Origin: Roseateles depolymerans
Lineage (GTDB): Bacteria > Pseudomonadota > Gammaproteobacteria > Burkholderiales > Burkholderiaceae_C
Reading direction: 5' to 3'
DNA: 64,000 nucleotides
Assembly: GCF_003387155.1 (NCBI RefSeq)
Contig: NZ_QUMT01000001.1
Coordinates: 1,117,762 to 1,181,761 of the forward strand
How positions within the stretch are numbered: the first letter of the stretch is position 1; each line of letters begins with the position of its first letter. Shown here piece after piece: positions 35,083 to 46,874 of this stretch. The translations under genes and the position numbers were made by a program. The notes under the pieces are model-generated. The model was not told where the DNA came from. It saw only the letters and a list, made by a program, of their open reading frames with translations, and ran no database searches.

Positions 35083-35572
35083 TGGCTCAGCTCCCTCAGG
35101 AAGCGGCACGCCAGGTGTCCCGCCAGACATTGGCCGAAGCCGTGCGCGACACGATGTTCGCCAACGACCGCGCCTCGCGGGGCCTGGGCATCGAGATCGT
35201 GGCCATCGCCCCTGGAACGGCCACGCTTCGCATGACGGTGCGTGCCGACATGCTCAACGGATTCGACATCTGCCACGGCGGTTTTGTGACCACCCTGGCG
35301 GATTCCACCTTCGCCTTCGCCTGCAACTCGCACAACGAGATGACGGTGGCCTCGGGCTTCGCGATCGACATCGTCGCGCCGTCCCGGTTGGGCGATGTAC
35401 TGACCGCGGTCGCCGCCGAAACCTCGCTGGCGGGCCGGACCGGGGTCTACGACATCACCATCACCAACCAGCGCGACGAATTGATCGCCGTCTTCCGTGG
35501 CCGCTCCTATCGCATCAAGGGCAAGCCCGTGGTGCCGGGACTGGTGGCGGAAGCGTCCGGAGACGAAGCCCC

Positions 35573-35582
<10 letters not shown>
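35082..35582 (+). CDS. paaI: Hydroxyphenylacetyl-CoA thioesterase PaaI
   Basis: 166 residues. Hotdog-fold thioesterase that frees CoA from dead-end phenylacetate intermediates. Typical MFANDRASRGLGIEI, LNGFDICHGGFVTTLADSTFAFACNS (catalytic Asp and Asn/His region), and VYDITITNQ. The start overlaps the paaG stop; it ends 10 bp inside paaK. Confidence 0.95.
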
Positions 35583-36883
<1,301 letters not shown>

Positions 36884-36911
36884 CGGCGCGACACAGGTTG
36901 AGGAGAGAGCG

Positions 36912-37913
36912 ATGTATACCCAGGCCATGAGCATCGGACCGCAGGATGAAGCCCGCCGGCTGCAGACTGCGGAGGACCAGGCGCGCAATGCCGCCTTCGA
37001 GCAGCGCATCGATGACGGCGACTTCATCGAAGCCAAGGACTGGATGCCGGACCACTACCGCAAGACGCTGGTGCGTCAGATCAGCCAGCATGCGCATTCC
37101 GAAATCGTCGGCATGCTGCCCGAGGGCAACTGGATCACCCGTGCGCCGACGCTCAAGCGCAAGGCCATCCTGCTGGCCAAGGTGCAGGACGAAGGCGGCC
37201 ACGGGCTGTATCTCTACTCCGCCGCCGAAACGCTGGGCACCAGCCGCGACCAGATGCTGGACGCGCTGCACACCGGCAAGGCCAAGTACAGCTCCATCTT
37301 CAACTACCCCACGCTCACCTGGGCCGACATCGGCGTCATCGGCTGGCTGGTGGACGGCGCGGCCATCATGAACCAGGTGCCGCTGTGCCGCTGCTCCTAT
37401 GGGCCCTATGCCCGCGCCATGATCCGCATCTGCCGCGAGGAAAGCTTCCACCAGCGCCAGGGCTACGAGAGCCTGCTGACCATGATGCGCGACGGCACCG
37501 ACGCCCAGAAGGCCATGGTGCAGGACGCGGTCAACCGCTGGTGGTGGCCGTCGCTGATGATGTTCGGGCCGGCGGACAAGGACTCGCCCAACTCCGAGCA
37601 ATCGATGCGCTGGGGCATCAAGCGGCTGAGCAATGACGAGCTGCGCCAGAAGTTCGTCGACGCCACCGTGCCGCAGGCCGACATCCTCGGCGTGACGCTG
37701 CCCGATCCGCAACTGGCCTGGAATGCCGAGCGCGAGCACTACGACTTCGGCCCCATCGACTGGACCGAATTCTGGCGCGTGGTCGGCGGCGACGGCCCCT
37801 GCAACCGTGAGCGTCTGAATGCCCGGGTCAAGGCCTGGGACGAGGGCGCCTGGGTGCGCGAAGCCGCCCTGGCCCATGCCCGCAAGCGCGCCACGCAGGC
37901 AGCCGCGGCCTGA
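36912..37913 (+). CDS. paaA: 1,2-phenylacetyl-CoA epoxidase, catalytic subunit PaaA
   Basis: 333 residues. Di-iron oxygenase subunit (E. coli 309). Iron ligands are in [14 protein letters not shown] and [14 protein letters not shown] (ExxH pairs), with [15 protein letters not shown] before them. It forms an (AC) complex with PaaC and accepts electrons through PaaE. GAGGAGAG is 6 bp before ATG 36912. Confidence 0.97.
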   Translation: MYTQAMSIGPQDEARRLQTAEDQARNAAFEQRIDDGDFIEAKDWMPDHYRKTLVRQISQHAHSEIVGMLPEGNWITRAPTLKRKAILLAKVQDEGGHGLYLYSAAETLGTSRDQMLDALHTGKAKYSSIFNYPTLTWADIGVIGWLVDGAAIMNQVPLCRCSYGPYARAMIRICREESFHQRQGYESLLTMMRDGTDAQKAMVQDAVNRWWWPSLMMFGPADKDSPNSEQSMRWGIKRLSNDELRQKFVDATVPQADILGVTLPDPQLAWNAEREHYDFGPIDWTEFWRVVGGDGPCNRERLNARVKAWDEGAWVREAALAHARKRATQAAAA

Positions 37914-37953
37914 CGACGAACGCGGCCTCCCTCTTCACCTCCGGAACCTCATC

Positions 37954-38259
37954 ATGAGCCTCAACCAACAGACCGGCGCCCAGGAATGGCCGCTGTGGGA
38001 AGTGTTTGTCCGCAGCAAGGCGGGCCTGGACCACAAGCACTGCGGCAGCCTGCATGCGCCCGATTCGGCCATGGCGCTGCAGATGGCGCGCGATGTCTAC
38101 ACCCGCCGCCAGGAAGGCGTGAGCATCTGGGTGGTGCCGTCGTCCGCCATCGTGGCGTCCGACCCCGGGGAGAAGTCGATGTACTTCGATCCGATGGAGG
38201 ACAAGGTCTACCGCCATCCCACCTTCTACGAGTTGCCCAAGGAACTCGACCACATGTGA
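37954..38259 (+). CDS. paaB: 1,2-phenylacetyl-CoA epoxidase subunit PaaB
   Basis: 101 residues, usual length. Typical EWPLWEVFVRSKAGLDHKHCGSLHAPD, AMALQMARDVYTRRQEGVSIWVV and FDPMEDKVYRHPTFY. A small non-catalytic subunit that bridges the epoxidase complex. Between paaA and paaC. Confidence 0.96.
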   Translation: MSLNQQTGAQEWPLWEVFVRSKAGLDHKHCGSLHAPDSAMALQMARDVYTRRQEGVSIWVVPSSAIVASDPGEKSMYFDPMEDKVYRHPTFYELPKELDHM

Positions 38260-38292
38260 CGGCCTGAGGCCGCACCCAGAACGCCAGAAGTC

Positions 38293-39108
38293 ATGAATGC
38301 CGAGGTGAAGATGCTTGCTCCCGTGGTGACGGATGCCGGTGCGCAGTATGTGCTGCGCATCGGGGACGCCTGTCTGGTGCTGTCGCACCGGCTGTCGGAA
38401 TGGTGTGGCCACGCGCCGATGCTGGAAGAGGACCTGGCGCTGGGCAACATCGCGCTGGACCTGCTGGGCCAGGCCCGTGCGCTGCTGACCCGGGCGGGGC
38501 AGTTGCAGGCCGCGTCTGAAGCGCAGGCCCCAGGGCACCGCCAGGCGGCGGATGAAGACCAACTGGCCTACCTGCGGGAAGAGCGCCACTTCCTCAACCC
38601 GGTGCTGATGGAGCTGCCGCGCGGCGACTTTGCCTTCACCCAGCTGCGCAACCTGATGGCCGCCTGCTGGCTGCTGTCGCTGTGGGACCGGCTGCGCGAC
38701 TCCAGCGATGCGGAAGTCGCCGCCATCGCCGCCAAGGCGGTCAAGGAAGTGCAATACCACCAGCAGCATGCAGCCGACTGGGTGGTGCGACTGGGCGACG
38801 GCACCGAGGAATCGACCCGCCGGATGCAGGCGGCGCTGACCCAGCTGTGGCCGTATGTCGGCGAGCTGTTCGCCTCGGATGCGGTGGATGCCGCTGCGGT
38901 GGCGTCGGGCTTGGGCCCCGCCTGGTCCGAGCTGCGGGACGACTGGGACGCCGCCATGGCCGCCGTGCTGGCCGACGCCGGACTGCCGCGCCCGCAGGAC
39001 ACGCCCCATGTCTACGCCGGTCGTCAGGGCGTGCACAGCGAGCACATGGGCCACATGCTGGCCACCATGCAGCATCTGCAGCGCACTTATCCCGGCGGCG
39101 TGTGGTGA
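38293..39108 (+). CDS. paaC: 1,2-phenylacetyl-CoA epoxidase structural subunit PaaC
   Basis: 271 residues. Ferritin-like helical fold without the iron site: YVLRIGDACLVLSHRLSEWCGHAPMLEEDLALGNIALDLLGQAR, LREERHFLNPVLMELPRGDFAFT, EVQYHQQHAADWVVRLGDGTEESTRRM. Partner of PaaA. Its stop overlaps the GTG of paaD. Confidence 0.97.
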   Translation: MNAEVKMLAPVVTDAGAQYVLRIGDACLVLSHRLSEWCGHAPMLEEDLALGNIALDLLGQARALLTRAGQLQAASEAQAPGHRQAADEDQLAYLREERHFLNPVLMELPRGDFAFTQLRNLMAACWLLSLWDRLRDSSDAEVAAIAAKAVKEVQYHQQHAADWVVRLGDGTEESTRRMQAALTQLWPYVGELFASDAVDAAAVASGLGPAWSELRDDWDAAMAAVLADAGLPRPQDTPHVYAGRQGVHSEHMGHMLATMQHLQRTYPGGVW

Positions 39109-39662
39109 ACGCGATGCAGGCGCACGACCAGGGCTGTGGCCGCCTCTCCGCGGCGTGGGAGGTGCTGGCCCAGGTGCCGGACCCGGAAGTGCCCGCCATC
39201 TCGCTGGTGGAGCTGGGCATCGTGCGTGATCTGCTCGAGACTGCCGATGGTGTGGAGGTGGTGCTGACGCCGACCTACTCCGGCTGCCCGGCCACTGAAG
39301 CCATCGAGCAGCAGGTGCGCGAGTCGCTGTCGCGCTTTGGCACGGTGACGGTGACCCTGCGCCGCGCACCTGCCTGGACCACGGACTGGATCACCCCGGA
39401 AGGCCGCGAGAAGCTGCGGGCGTACGGCATCGCACCGCCCGGACGTGTGCACCGCGAAGGCGGGGAAGCCGGGGATGGGGTCCAGGCCGTCCCCATCCGC
39501 CTGGTGCGTCGCCCGAGCGCGGCGGTGGCCGACCCGGTCGCCTGCCCGCGCTGCGGCAGTGCCCACACCGAGCGCCTCTCCGCCTTTGGCAGCACCGCCT
39601 GCAAGTCCCTCTACCGCTGTCTCGCCTGCCGCGAGCCCTTCGAATTCTTCAAGCCGCTGTAG
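39105..39662 (+). CDS. paaD: Phenylacetate epoxidase maturation protein PaaD
   Basis: 185 residues from GTG 39105 (overlapping the paaC stop; ATG 39114 is an alternative). DUF59/MIP18-like N-terminal domain (VPDPEVPAISLVELGIVRDL, TPTYSGCPATEAIEQQV) and a C-terminal CxxC zinc-ribbon (VACPRCGSAHTERLSAFGSTACKSLYRCLACREPFEFFK). Thought to help FeS/Fe assembly for the epoxidase. Confidence 0.95.
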   Translation: MNAMQAHDQGCGRLSAAWEVLAQVPDPEVPAISLVELGIVRDLLETADGVEVVLTPTYSGCPATEAIEQQVRESLSRFGTVTVTLRRAPAWTTDWITPEGREKLRAYGIAPPGRVHREGGEAGDGVQAVPIRLVRRPSAAVADPVACPRCGSAHTERLSAFGSTACKSLYRCLACREPFEFFKPL

Positions 39663-39673
39663 CCCTGTCCATC

Positions 39674-40753
39674 ATGAGCCTGCACTTCCACCCCCTGCGC
39701 CTGCGCGCCAAGCACCAGGACACCGACGATGCGGTGGTGCTGTCCTTCGAGGTGCCCGAGTCCCTGCGCGACACCTTCCGCTTCACCCAGGGCCAGTACC
39801 TGACCCTGCGCAGTGAGGTGGACGGGCAGGACCTGCGCCGCTCCTACTCCATCTGCGCCGGTGTGGACGATGGGGAGCTGCGGGTGGGCGTGCGGCATGT
39901 CGCCGGCGGGGCTTTCTCCAGCTGGGTGCATGACCGGCTGCAGCCCGGCGACACCGTGCAGGTGTTCCCGCCGCAGGGCCGTTTCTTCGTGCCGGTGGAC
40001 CCGTCGCTGCAGCGTCACTACCTGGGCATTGCGGCGGGCTCCGGCATCACGCCCATCCTGTCCATCATGAAAACGGTGCTGGCCCAGGAGCCGCACAGCC
40101 GCTTCACCCTGATCTATGGCAACCGCCGCCCGGCCAGCGCCATGTTCAAGGAAGAACTGGAAGACCTGAAGAACCGCTACCTGACCCGCGTGTCGCTGCA
40201 CCATGTGTTCTCCCGCGAGCATGTGGATTCGCCGCTGATGCAGGGCCGGCTGGACCAGGCCAAGCTGGCCGACTTCCTGCGCGGCCCGGTGCCGGCTGCC
40301 GGCATTGACCAGGTCTTCATCTGCGGCCCGTTCGAGATGAACGAGCAGGCGGAGGCCGCGCTGCGCGAGGCGGGTGTGCCGGAAGCGCGCATCCACATTG
40401 AACGCTTCGGCACCCCCGAGATGCAGCAGGGCCGGCCCGCGCCCCACGCGGTGCTGGAGCAGGATGCGGAAGCGGCCCGGGTGGTGGTCATCCGCGACGG
40501 TGTCTCCCGCGAGATCGACTTCCGCCGCAGCGACCCCAGCCTGCTGGATGCCGCCGCCCGCGCTGGCATGGACGTGCCGTATTCCTGCAAGTCCGGCGTC
40601 TGCTCCACCTGCCGCTGCAAGCTGCTGGAAGGCGAAGTGCGCATGGTCAAGAACTTCGCCCTGGAGAAGCACGAGGTGGCCGCCGGTTTCATCCTCAGCT
40701 GCCAGGCCCATGCGCTGACGCCGCGGGTGGTGATCTCCTTTGATGAGCGCTGA
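39674..40753 (+). CDS. paaE: 1,2-phenylacetyl-CoA epoxidase reductase PaaE
   Basis: 359 residues. FAD/NAD(P)H domain (RRSYSICAGVDDGELRVGVR, GSGITPILSIMKTVL, FICGPFEMNEQAE) followed by a plant-type [2Fe-2S] ferredoxin domain CKSGVCSTCRCKLLEGEV. Supplies electrons to PaaA. The gene ends 55 bp before the TetR gene. Confidence 0.97.
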   Translation: MSLHFHPLRLRAKHQDTDDAVVLSFEVPESLRDTFRFTQGQYLTLRSEVDGQDLRRSYSICAGVDDGELRVGVRHVAGGAFSSWVHDRLQPGDTVQVFPPQGRFFVPVDPSLQRHYLGIAAGSGITPILSIMKTVLAQEPHSRFTLIYGNRRPASAMFKEELEDLKNRYLTRVSLHHVFSREHVDSPLMQGRLDQAKLADFLRGPVPAAGIDQVFICGPFEMNEQAEAALREAGVPEARIHIERFGTPEMQQGRPAPHAVLEQDAEAARVVVIRDGVSREIDFRRSDPSLLDAAARAGMDVPYSCKSGVCSTCRCKLLEGEVRMVKNFALEKHEVAAGFILSCQAHALTPRVVISFDER

Positions 40754-40808
40754 ACCGGCGCCGCGCGCGCTGCTAGGCTTGCGGACTTTCTGAACTCAAA
40801 GCACCACG

Positions 40809-41444
40809 ATGGCCCGCGGACGCGCCCCCGGATTTGATGCCAGCCGCGAGGAGATCCTCGCCCAGGCTGCACGGCTGTTTGCCACCCACGGCTTTGCCGC
40901 CACCTCGATGAACCAGGTGGCCGAGGCCTGTGCGGTCTCCAAGCCCACGCTCTACCACTACGTGCGGGACAAGCATGAGCTGCTGGCCCTGATCTGCCAG
41001 ACCCACCTGCAGCATCTGGCGGATCTGGTGGAGGAGGTCTCGTCCCGGCAGTTGTCGCCGCAGGAGCATCTGCGGGCGCTGATCCTGAGCTTCGTGCGGG
41101 CCTACGGCGAGGCCCAGTTCCAGCACCGGGTGCTGACCGAGGACATGAAGTTCCTGGACGAGGCTCACCGCGCGCCCCTGATCGAGGTGGAACGGCAGGT
41201 GGTGTCGCGGTTTGCCGAAGCGGTGGCGACCCTGCGGCCGGAGTTGCGGGACGTCCATCTGCACAAACCCTTGACCATGCTGCTGTTCGGCATGATCAAC
41301 TGGACCTTCACCTGGCTGCGGCCCGACGGTGCGCTGACTTATGAGGCCATGGCGCCGATGGTGGCCGACCTGTTCTTCGGCGGCCTGGGCGCGGTGAAGG
41401 CCGAGGAAGCGGCCCAGGGCCAGGCCGCGGTCCCCCTTTCCTGA
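40809..41444 (+). CDS. paaR: TetR-family regulator of the paa operon (PaaR-like)
   Basis: 211 residues. TetR helix-turn-helix: REEILAQAARLFATHGFAATSMNQVAEACAVSKPTLYHYVRDKHELL; C-terminal ligand domain with WTFTWLRPDGALTYEAMA. Being embedded between paaE and the transporter gene, it probably responds to phenylacetyl-CoA and binds the 34064-34077 palindrome. The name follows Burkholderiales PaaR; binding is inferred. Confidence 0.85.
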   Translation: MARGRAPGFDASREEILAQAARLFATHGFAATSMNQVAEACAVSKPTLYHYVRDKHELLALICQTHLQHLADLVEEVSSRQLSPQEHLRALILSFVRAYGEAQFQHRVLTEDMKFLDEAHRAPLIEVERQVVSRFAEAVATLRPELRDVHLHKPLTMLLFGMINWTFTWLRPDGALTYEAMAPMVADLFFGGLGAVKAEEAAQGQAAVPLS

Positions 41445-41498
41445 CGGACCCTGATCTTTTTTCCCTTGCGTTCCCAAAACCCATTCCAAGGAGACAAC

Positions 41499-42656
41499 AT
41501 GAAACGCATCGAGAAGACCCTGCTGGCGCTGGCCGGCGCTGCCCTGCTCGGGTGGGGCGGCACGGCGCAGGCCGACATCAATGTCGGGGTGAGCGTGTCG
41601 GCCACGGGCCCGGCCGCCTCGCTCGGCATTCCGGAGAAGAACACCTTCAGCCTGATGCCCACCAGCATCGGCGGGCAGAAGGTCAACTACATCATCCTGG
41701 ACGACGCGTCCGACACCACCACGGCGGTGGCCAACACCCGCAAGCTCATCACCGAGCACAAGGTGGATGTGGTGGTCGGCTCCACCGTCACGCCCAATTC
41801 GCTGGCGATGATCGATGCAGTGTCCGAAGCCCAGGTGCCGATGATCTCGATGGCCGCGTCGGCCCGCATCGTCGAGCCGATGGATGCCAAGCGCAAGTGG
41901 GTCTTCAAGACGCCGCAGAACGACATCATGATGGCCCTGGCCATTGCCAGCCACATGCAGGCGCAAGGGGTGAAGACGGTCGCCTACATCGGCTTTGCGG
42001 ATGCGTATGGCGAAGGCTGGTATGGGGAATTCAACAAGGTGGCCGCCAGCAAGGGCCTGAGCGTGGTGGCCAATGAGCGCTACAACCGCACCGACACGTC
42101 AGTGACCGGGCAGGTGCTCAAGATCATGGCGGCCCGCCCGGATGCGGTGCTGGTGGGCGGCAGTGGCACGCCGGCGGCGCTGCCACAAAAGACGCTGAAG
42201 GAACGCGGCTACGCCGGCAAGTTCTATCAGACCCATGGCGTGGCCAACAACGACTTCCTGCGTATCGGCGGCAAGGACGTGGAAGGCACCTTCCTGCCGG
42301 CCGGCCCGGTGCTGGTGGTGGACCAGCTGCCGGCGGACCATCCGGCCCGCAAGAGCGCCAAGGAGTACGTGACCAAATATGAAGCCGCCTTCGGCAAAGG
42401 CAGCGTGTCCACCTTCGGCGGTCATGCCTGGGATGCGGGCCTGCTGCTGCAGGCGGCCATTCCGGTGGCCCTGAAGAAGGCGCAGCCGGGCACGCCCCAG
42501 TTCCGCGCCGCCTTGCGGGACGCGCTGGAGGGCGTCAAGGAACTGCCGGGCGCGCACGGTGTGTTCACCATGTCGCCCAACGACCATCTGGGCCTGGACC
42601 AGCGCGCCCGCGTGATGGTCAAGATCGACAACGGCACCTGGAAGTATCAGCCATGA
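41499..42656 (+). CDS. Branched-chain amino acid-type ABC transporter substrate-binding protein (LivK-like)
   Basis: 385 residues with a signal peptide (cleavage near AQA-D27). Peripla_BP_6 fold: INVGVSVSATGPAASLGIPEKNTFSL, VVVGSTVTPNSLAMIDA, AYIGFADAYGEGWYGEFNKVA. In paa clusters of Burkholderiales such proteins are thought to help take up phenylacetate or related aromatic acids. No permease or ATPase genes follow. aaggag is 6 bp before ATG 41499; the stop overlaps paaZ by 4 nt. Confidence 0.9.
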   Translation: MKRIEKTLLALAGAALLGWGGTAQADINVGVSVSATGPAASLGIPEKNTFSLMPTSIGGQKVNYIILDDASDTTTAVANTRKLITEHKVDVVVGSTVTPNSLAMIDAVSEAQVPMISMAASARIVEPMDAKRKWVFKTPQNDIMMALAIASHMQAQGVKTVAYIGFADAYGEGWYGEFNKVAASKGLSVVANERYNRTDTSVTGQVLKIMAARPDAVLVGGSGTPAALPQKTLKERGYAGKFYQTHGVANNDFLRIGGKDVEGTFLPAGPVLVVDQLPADHPARKSAKEYVTKYEAAFGKGSVSTFGGHAWDAGLLLQAAIPVALKKAQPGTPQFRAALRDALEGVKELPGAHGVFTMSPNDHLGLDQRARVMVKIDNGTWKYQP

Positions 42657-44710
42657 GCATCTCTTCTCCCGTCCTGCAAAGTCTCATCGCCGGCCGCTGG
42701 GTCGGCAGCACCGCTGCACGCGGCCTGCACAGCGCGGTCAACGGCCGGCTGGTGGCCCAGACCCATGCGGAAGAGATCGACTTCGGCGAAAGCCTGGACT
42801 TCGCGCGGCGCCAGGCGCTGCCGTCGCTGCTGGCGCTGGACTATCAACAGCGGGCCGCCTTGCTCAAGGCGCTGGCCACCTACCTGATGGAGCGCAAGGA
42901 GGCCCTCTACGCCATCTCCGCGCACACCGGCGCCACGCGGGCCGATTCCTGGATCGACATCGAAGGCGGCATCGGCACCTTGTTCGCCTACGCCTCGATG
43001 GGGCGGCGCGAACTGCCCTCCAGCAATGTGGTGCATGAAGGCCCGGCCACGCCGCTGGGCAAGCAGGGCCAGTTCATGGGCACCCATGTGCTGGTGCCGC
43101 GCCGAGGTGTAGCGGTCCACATCAATGCCTTCAATTTCCCGATGTGGGGGATGCTGGAGAAGTTCGCCCCCAGCTTCGTGGCGGGCATGCCCTGCATCGT
43201 CAAGCCGGCCACGGCCACCAGCTATGTGGCCGAGGCGTGCGTGCGTTTGATCGAAGAGTCCGGCCTGCTGCCGGCCGGCGCCTTGCAGCTGGTGATCGGC
43301 GCCTCGGGGGACCTGCTGGACCGTTTGCTGGAGACCGACGTGGTGACCTTCACCGGGTCGGCGGACACGGCCGCGCAACTGCGGGTCAATGCCAACCTGG
43401 TGCGTCGCAGCGTGCCCTTCAATGCGGAAGCGGACAGCCTGAACTGCGCCATCCTGGCGCCTGACGTGCAGCCCGGCGACCCCGAGTTCGACCTCTTCGT
43501 GAAGGAGGTCCACCGCGAGATGAGCGCCAAGGCCGGCCAGAAGTGCACCGCCATCCGGCGCGCCATCGTGCCGGCGTCTCTGGTGGATGCGGTGGCCTCG
43601 GCCCTGCGCGAGCGGCTGGCCAAAACCAAGGTGGGCGACCCCGCCATCGAGGGCGTGCGCATGGGCGCCCTGGCTTCCAAGGCGCAGCAGGCCGATGTGG
43701 CCGAACGGCTGGCGCAGCTGGCGCGTGGGAACGAGATCCTCTTCGGTGAGCGCGACGGTTTTGCGCCGGTGGGCGAAGGCGTCGGCGACGGGGCCTTCTT
43801 CGCGCCGACCCTGCTGCTGTGCCGCGATGCCCTGCACAACGAGGCGGTGCACAGCGTCGAGGCCTTCGGGCCGGTGTCCACGCTGATGACCTACACCGAT
43901 TTCGACGAAGCGCTGGCCCTGGCGGCCAAGGGGCGCGGCTCCCTGGTCGGCTCGGTCGTCACCCACACGCCGGCGCTGGCGGCCCAGGCCGTGCTGCATG
44001 CGGCCGCCTTCCACGGTCGCCTGCTGGTGCTGGACCGCGAAGCCGCGCCCGAATCCACCGGTCACGGCTCCCCGCTGCCGATGCTCAAGCACGGCGGCCC
44101 GGGCCGCGCCGGTGGCGGCGAAGAACTGGGGGGCATCCGTGCGGTGAAGCACTACCTGCAGCGCTGCGCGGTGCAAGGCTCGCCCACCATGCTCACCGCC
44201 ATCACCGGTGAATACGTGCGGGGCGGCGCGGTGCGCGAGGAGGCGGTGCATCCGTTCCGCAAGTATTTCGAGGAGATCCAGGTCGGCGACTCCCTGCTGA
44301 CCCACCGACGCACCGTGTCCGAGGCGGACATCGTGAATTTCGGCGGCATCTCCGGCGACTACTTCTACATGCACTTCGACGAGGTGGCCGCCAAGGACAC
44401 GCAATTCGGCAAGCGCATCGCGCATGGCTACTTCGTGCTGTCGGCGGCGGCCGGTTTGTTCGTGTCGCCCGCGCCGGGGCCGGTGCTGGCCAACTACGGG
44501 CTGGACACGCTGCGCTTCGTCAATCCGGTGGCCATTGGCGACACCATCCAGGCGCGGCTGACCTGCAAGCGCCGCATCGACCGCGGCAACCGCCCCGACC
44601 AGCCGCCGCAAGGCGTGGTGGCCTGGGACGTGCAGGTGACCAACCAGCATGGCGAGCTGGTGGCCAGCTACGACATCCTGACCCTGGTGGCCAAACGGCC
44701 GCAGGCATGA
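42653..44710 (+). CDS. paaZ: Bifunctional oxepin-CoA hydrolase/3-oxo-5,6-dehydrosuberyl-CoA semialdehyde dehydrogenase PaaZ
   Basis: 685 residues. N-terminal aldehyde dehydrogenase (about 1-520; [30 protein letters not shown], catalytic Glu in NAEADSLN and Cys in [11 protein letters not shown]) and C-terminal MaoC hotdog hydratase (about 545-680; [52 protein letters not shown]). It opens the oxepin ring and oxidises the aldehyde. Last gene of the operon; ATG overlaps the upstream stop. Confidence 0.97.
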   Translation: MSISSPVLQSLIAGRWVGSTAARGLHSAVNGRLVAQTHAEEIDFGESLDFARRQALPSLLALDYQQRAALLKALATYLMERKEALYAISAHTGATRADSWIDIEGGIGTLFAYASMGRRELPSSNVVHEGPATPLGKQGQFMGTHVLVPRRGVAVHINAFNFPMWGMLEKFAPSFVAGMPCIVKPATATSYVAEACVRLIEESGLLPAGALQLVIGASGDLLDRLLETDVVTFTGSADTAAQLRVNANLVRRSVPFNAEADSLNCAILAPDVQPGDPEFDLFVKEVHREMSAKAGQKCTAIRRAIVPASLVDAVASALRERLAKTKVGDPAIEGVRMGALASKAQQADVAERLAQLARGNEILFGERDGFAPVGEGVGDGAFFAPTLLLCRDALHNEAVHSVEAFGPVSTLMTYTDFDEALALAAKGRGSLVGSVVTHTPALAAQAVLHAAAFHGRLLVLDREAAPESTGHGSPLPMLKHGGPGRAGGGEELGGIRAVKHYLQRCAVQGSPTMLTAITGEYVRGGAVREEAVHPFRKYFEEIQVGDSLLTHRRTVSEADIVNFGGISGDYFYMHFDEVAAKDTQFGKRIAHGYFVLSAAAGLFVSPAPGPVLANYGLDTLRFVNPVAIGDTIQARLTCKRRIDRGNRPDQPPQGVVAWDVQVTNQHGELVASYDILTLVAKRPQA

Positions 44711-44782
44711 CGTGCCAGCGGGACGCGCGCAGCAGACCTAGAATCGCCAGCTCCCAAGCGATGACGCCCTGATGAACGGGCG

Positions 44783-46402
44783 ATGACGATGACTGCTGCT
44801 GTTCGGACCGCTGCGCCCCAGGCCCCGGTCGTGATCGTGGGGGCCGGCCTGGCCGGTCTGACCGTGGCGTTGCATCTGGCGGACACCTGCCCGGTGATCG
44901 TGCTGGCCAAGCGTGAGCTCACCGAGGCGGCCACCGCCTGGGCCCAGGGCGGCATCGTCGGCGTGCTGGGCCGCGACGACAGCATCGACAGCCATGTGCG
45001 GGACACCCAGGAAGCCGGCGCCGGCCTGGTGGACGAGGCCACGGCCCGTTTTATTGCCGAGCGCAGCGCCGATGCGGTGGGCTGGCTGGTGGGGCAGGGC
45101 GTGCCCTTCACCGCCGACGAGCAGGGCCCGCTGGGCCTGCACCTGACGCGCGAAGGCGGCCATGCGGTGCGCCGCATCGCCCATGCCGCCGATGCCACCG
45201 GCAAGGCCATCCACGACGCGCTGCTGGACAAGGCGCGGGCCCATCCCAACATCGAGCTGCGCCAGCGCTGGATGGCGCTGGACCTGATCACCTCCCGCCA
45301 TGTGCAGCGCGACGAGCCGTCCCGCTGCTATGGCCTGTATGCGCTGGACATGGATGCGCAGCGGGTGGAGGCGATTGCCGCCCGCGCGGTGGTCATGGCC
45401 ACCGGCGGCGCCGGCAAGGTCTACCGCTACACCACCAATCCGGACACCTCCACCGGCGACGGCATCGCGATGGCCTGGCGGGCGGGCTGCCGCATCGCCA
45501 ACATGGAGTTCATCCAGTTCCATCCCACCTGCCTGTATCACCCGCAGGAGCGCAGTTTCCTCATCACCGAGGCGCTGCGGGGAGAAGGCGGCCACCTGAA
45601 GCTGCCGGACGGCACCCGTTTCATGGCGTCGCACGATGCCCGCATGGAACTGGCGCCCCGCGATGTGGTGGCCCGCGCCATCGACTTCGAGATGAAGAAA
45701 CACGGCCTGGACCATGTCTGGCTGGACGCCACCCATCTGGGCGAAGCCTTCCTGAAGGAGCATTTCCCGACGGTGCATGCCCGCTGCCTGGCGCTGGGCA
45801 TCGACATCGCCCGCCAGCCGATCCCGGTGGTGCCGGCGGTGCACTTCACCTGCGGCGGCGTGGTGGCCGACCTGCGCGGACGGGCCGACCTGCCCGGGCT
45901 GTATGCCGTCGGCGAGACCGCCTACAGCGGCCTGCACGGGGCCAACCGCCTGGCCAGCAATTCGCTGCTGGAGTGCGTGGTGCTGGGTCGCACCTGTGCG
46001 GACGACATTTTGGGCGAAGCGCCGCTGGAGCCGGCCCCGCTGCCCGCCTGGGACGAAAGCCAGGTCGAGAATGCGGACGAGCAGGTGGTGATCTCCCACA
46101 ACTGGGACGAATTGCGCCTGCTGATGTGGAACTACGTCGGCATCGTGCGCACGACCAAGCGGCTGGAGCGGGCGCTGCACCGCATCGACCTGCTGCGCGG
46201 CGAGATCGACGACTACTACGCCAACTTCCGCGTCAGCCGTGACCTGCTGGAACTGCGCAACCTGGTGGATTGCGCCGAGCTGATTGTGCGCTCGGCCCTG
46301 CTGCGGCATGAGAGCCGCGGGCTGCACTTCAGCCGCGACTACCCGCGCACCCTGCCGGCGAGCCTGCCGACGGTGCTGGTCAAGGGGACGGGTAACCGCT
46401 GA
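44783..46402 (+). CDS. nadB: L-aspartate oxidase
   Basis: 539 residues. FAD enzyme making iminoaspartate for NAD synthesis. VVIVGAGLAGLTVALHLA (FAD), LTEAATAWAQGGIVGVLG, FHPTCLYHPQERSFLITEALRGEGGHL and YAVGETAYSGLHGANRLASNSLLECVV are diagnostic. ATG 44783 (or 44789). Convergent with a ComFB-like gene and nadA; no nadC in the window. Confidence 0.96.
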   Translation: MTMTAAVRTAAPQAPVVIVGAGLAGLTVALHLADTCPVIVLAKRELTEAATAWAQGGIVGVLGRDDSIDSHVRDTQEAGAGLVDEATARFIAERSADAVGWLVGQGVPFTADEQGPLGLHLTREGGHAVRRIAHAADATGKAIHDALLDKARAHPNIELRQRWMALDLITSRHVQRDEPSRCYGLYALDMDAQRVEAIAARAVVMATGGAGKVYRYTTNPDTSTGDGIAMAWRAGCRIANMEFIQFHPTCLYHPQERSFLITEALRGEGGHLKLPDGTRFMASHDARMELAPRDVVARAIDFEMKKHGLDHVWLDATHLGEAFLKEHFPTVHARCLALGIDIARQPIPVVPAVHFTCGGVVADLRGRADLPGLYAVGETAYSGLHGANRLASNSLLECVVLGRTCADDILGEAPLEPAPLPAWDESQVENADEQVVISHNWDELRLLMWNYVGIVRTTKRLERALHRIDLLRGEIDDYYANFRVSRDLLELRNLVDCAELIVRSALLRHESRGLHFSRDYPRTLPASLPTVLVKGTGNR

Positions 46403-46412
46403 GGGCGGACGG

Positions 46413-46700
46413 CTACTTCTGCTTGCTCCGCAGCACGCTGCGGCCCTGCACGAACTCGAAGGCGTAGCTCACCGCTTCCTTGATGGCGGCGTCCACGTCG
46501 TGCCGTTCCTGCTCGGTGAGGTAGAACGAATAGTCCACCGCATGCCGGATGTAGCGCGGCGGCAGGCGGTTCAGCGCGACGCAGGCCACGTCGGCCATCA
46601 GTTCAGGATCGGCCTCGATGGCGGGGTAGGTGGGCGCGGTCTCCATCACCGCAGCAAACACATCCCGTTCGTGGTGGTTGTAGAGCGAGCTGAAATCCAT
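46413..46700 (-). CDS. ComFB-family (late competence) protein
   Basis: 95 residues. Resembles the ComFB domain (NHHERDVFAAVMETAPTYPAIEADPELMADVACVALNRLPPRYIRHAVDYSFYLT), including the ALN.LPPRY core, but lacks the CxxC cysteines of many members. ComFB is linked to late competence in Gram-positives and to c-di-AMP/c-di-GMP binding in other studied proteins; the role here is unknown. It lies between convergent nadB and same-strand nadA. Confidence 0.75.
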   Translation of the reverse strand: MDFSSLYNHHERDVFAAVMETAPTYPAIEADPELMADVACVALNRLPPRYIRHAVDYSFYLTEQERHDVDAAIKEAVSYAFEFVQGRSVLRSKQK

Positions 46701-46874
46701 GGCGGGTCTCGTCGATGCTGCGCCGGGGCAGCGATGCCCCCAGCATAGAGGCGGGACCGCCGGTCTGGAAAGCCCCGCCGAACGCTCGTTCGGGCGGGGT
46801 GGGGCGCGTCGGCTGAGACGTGGCGTGGCCTGGCGTGGCGCCTTGCGGTCTGATGCTTGAGGCGGACCTGCGGC

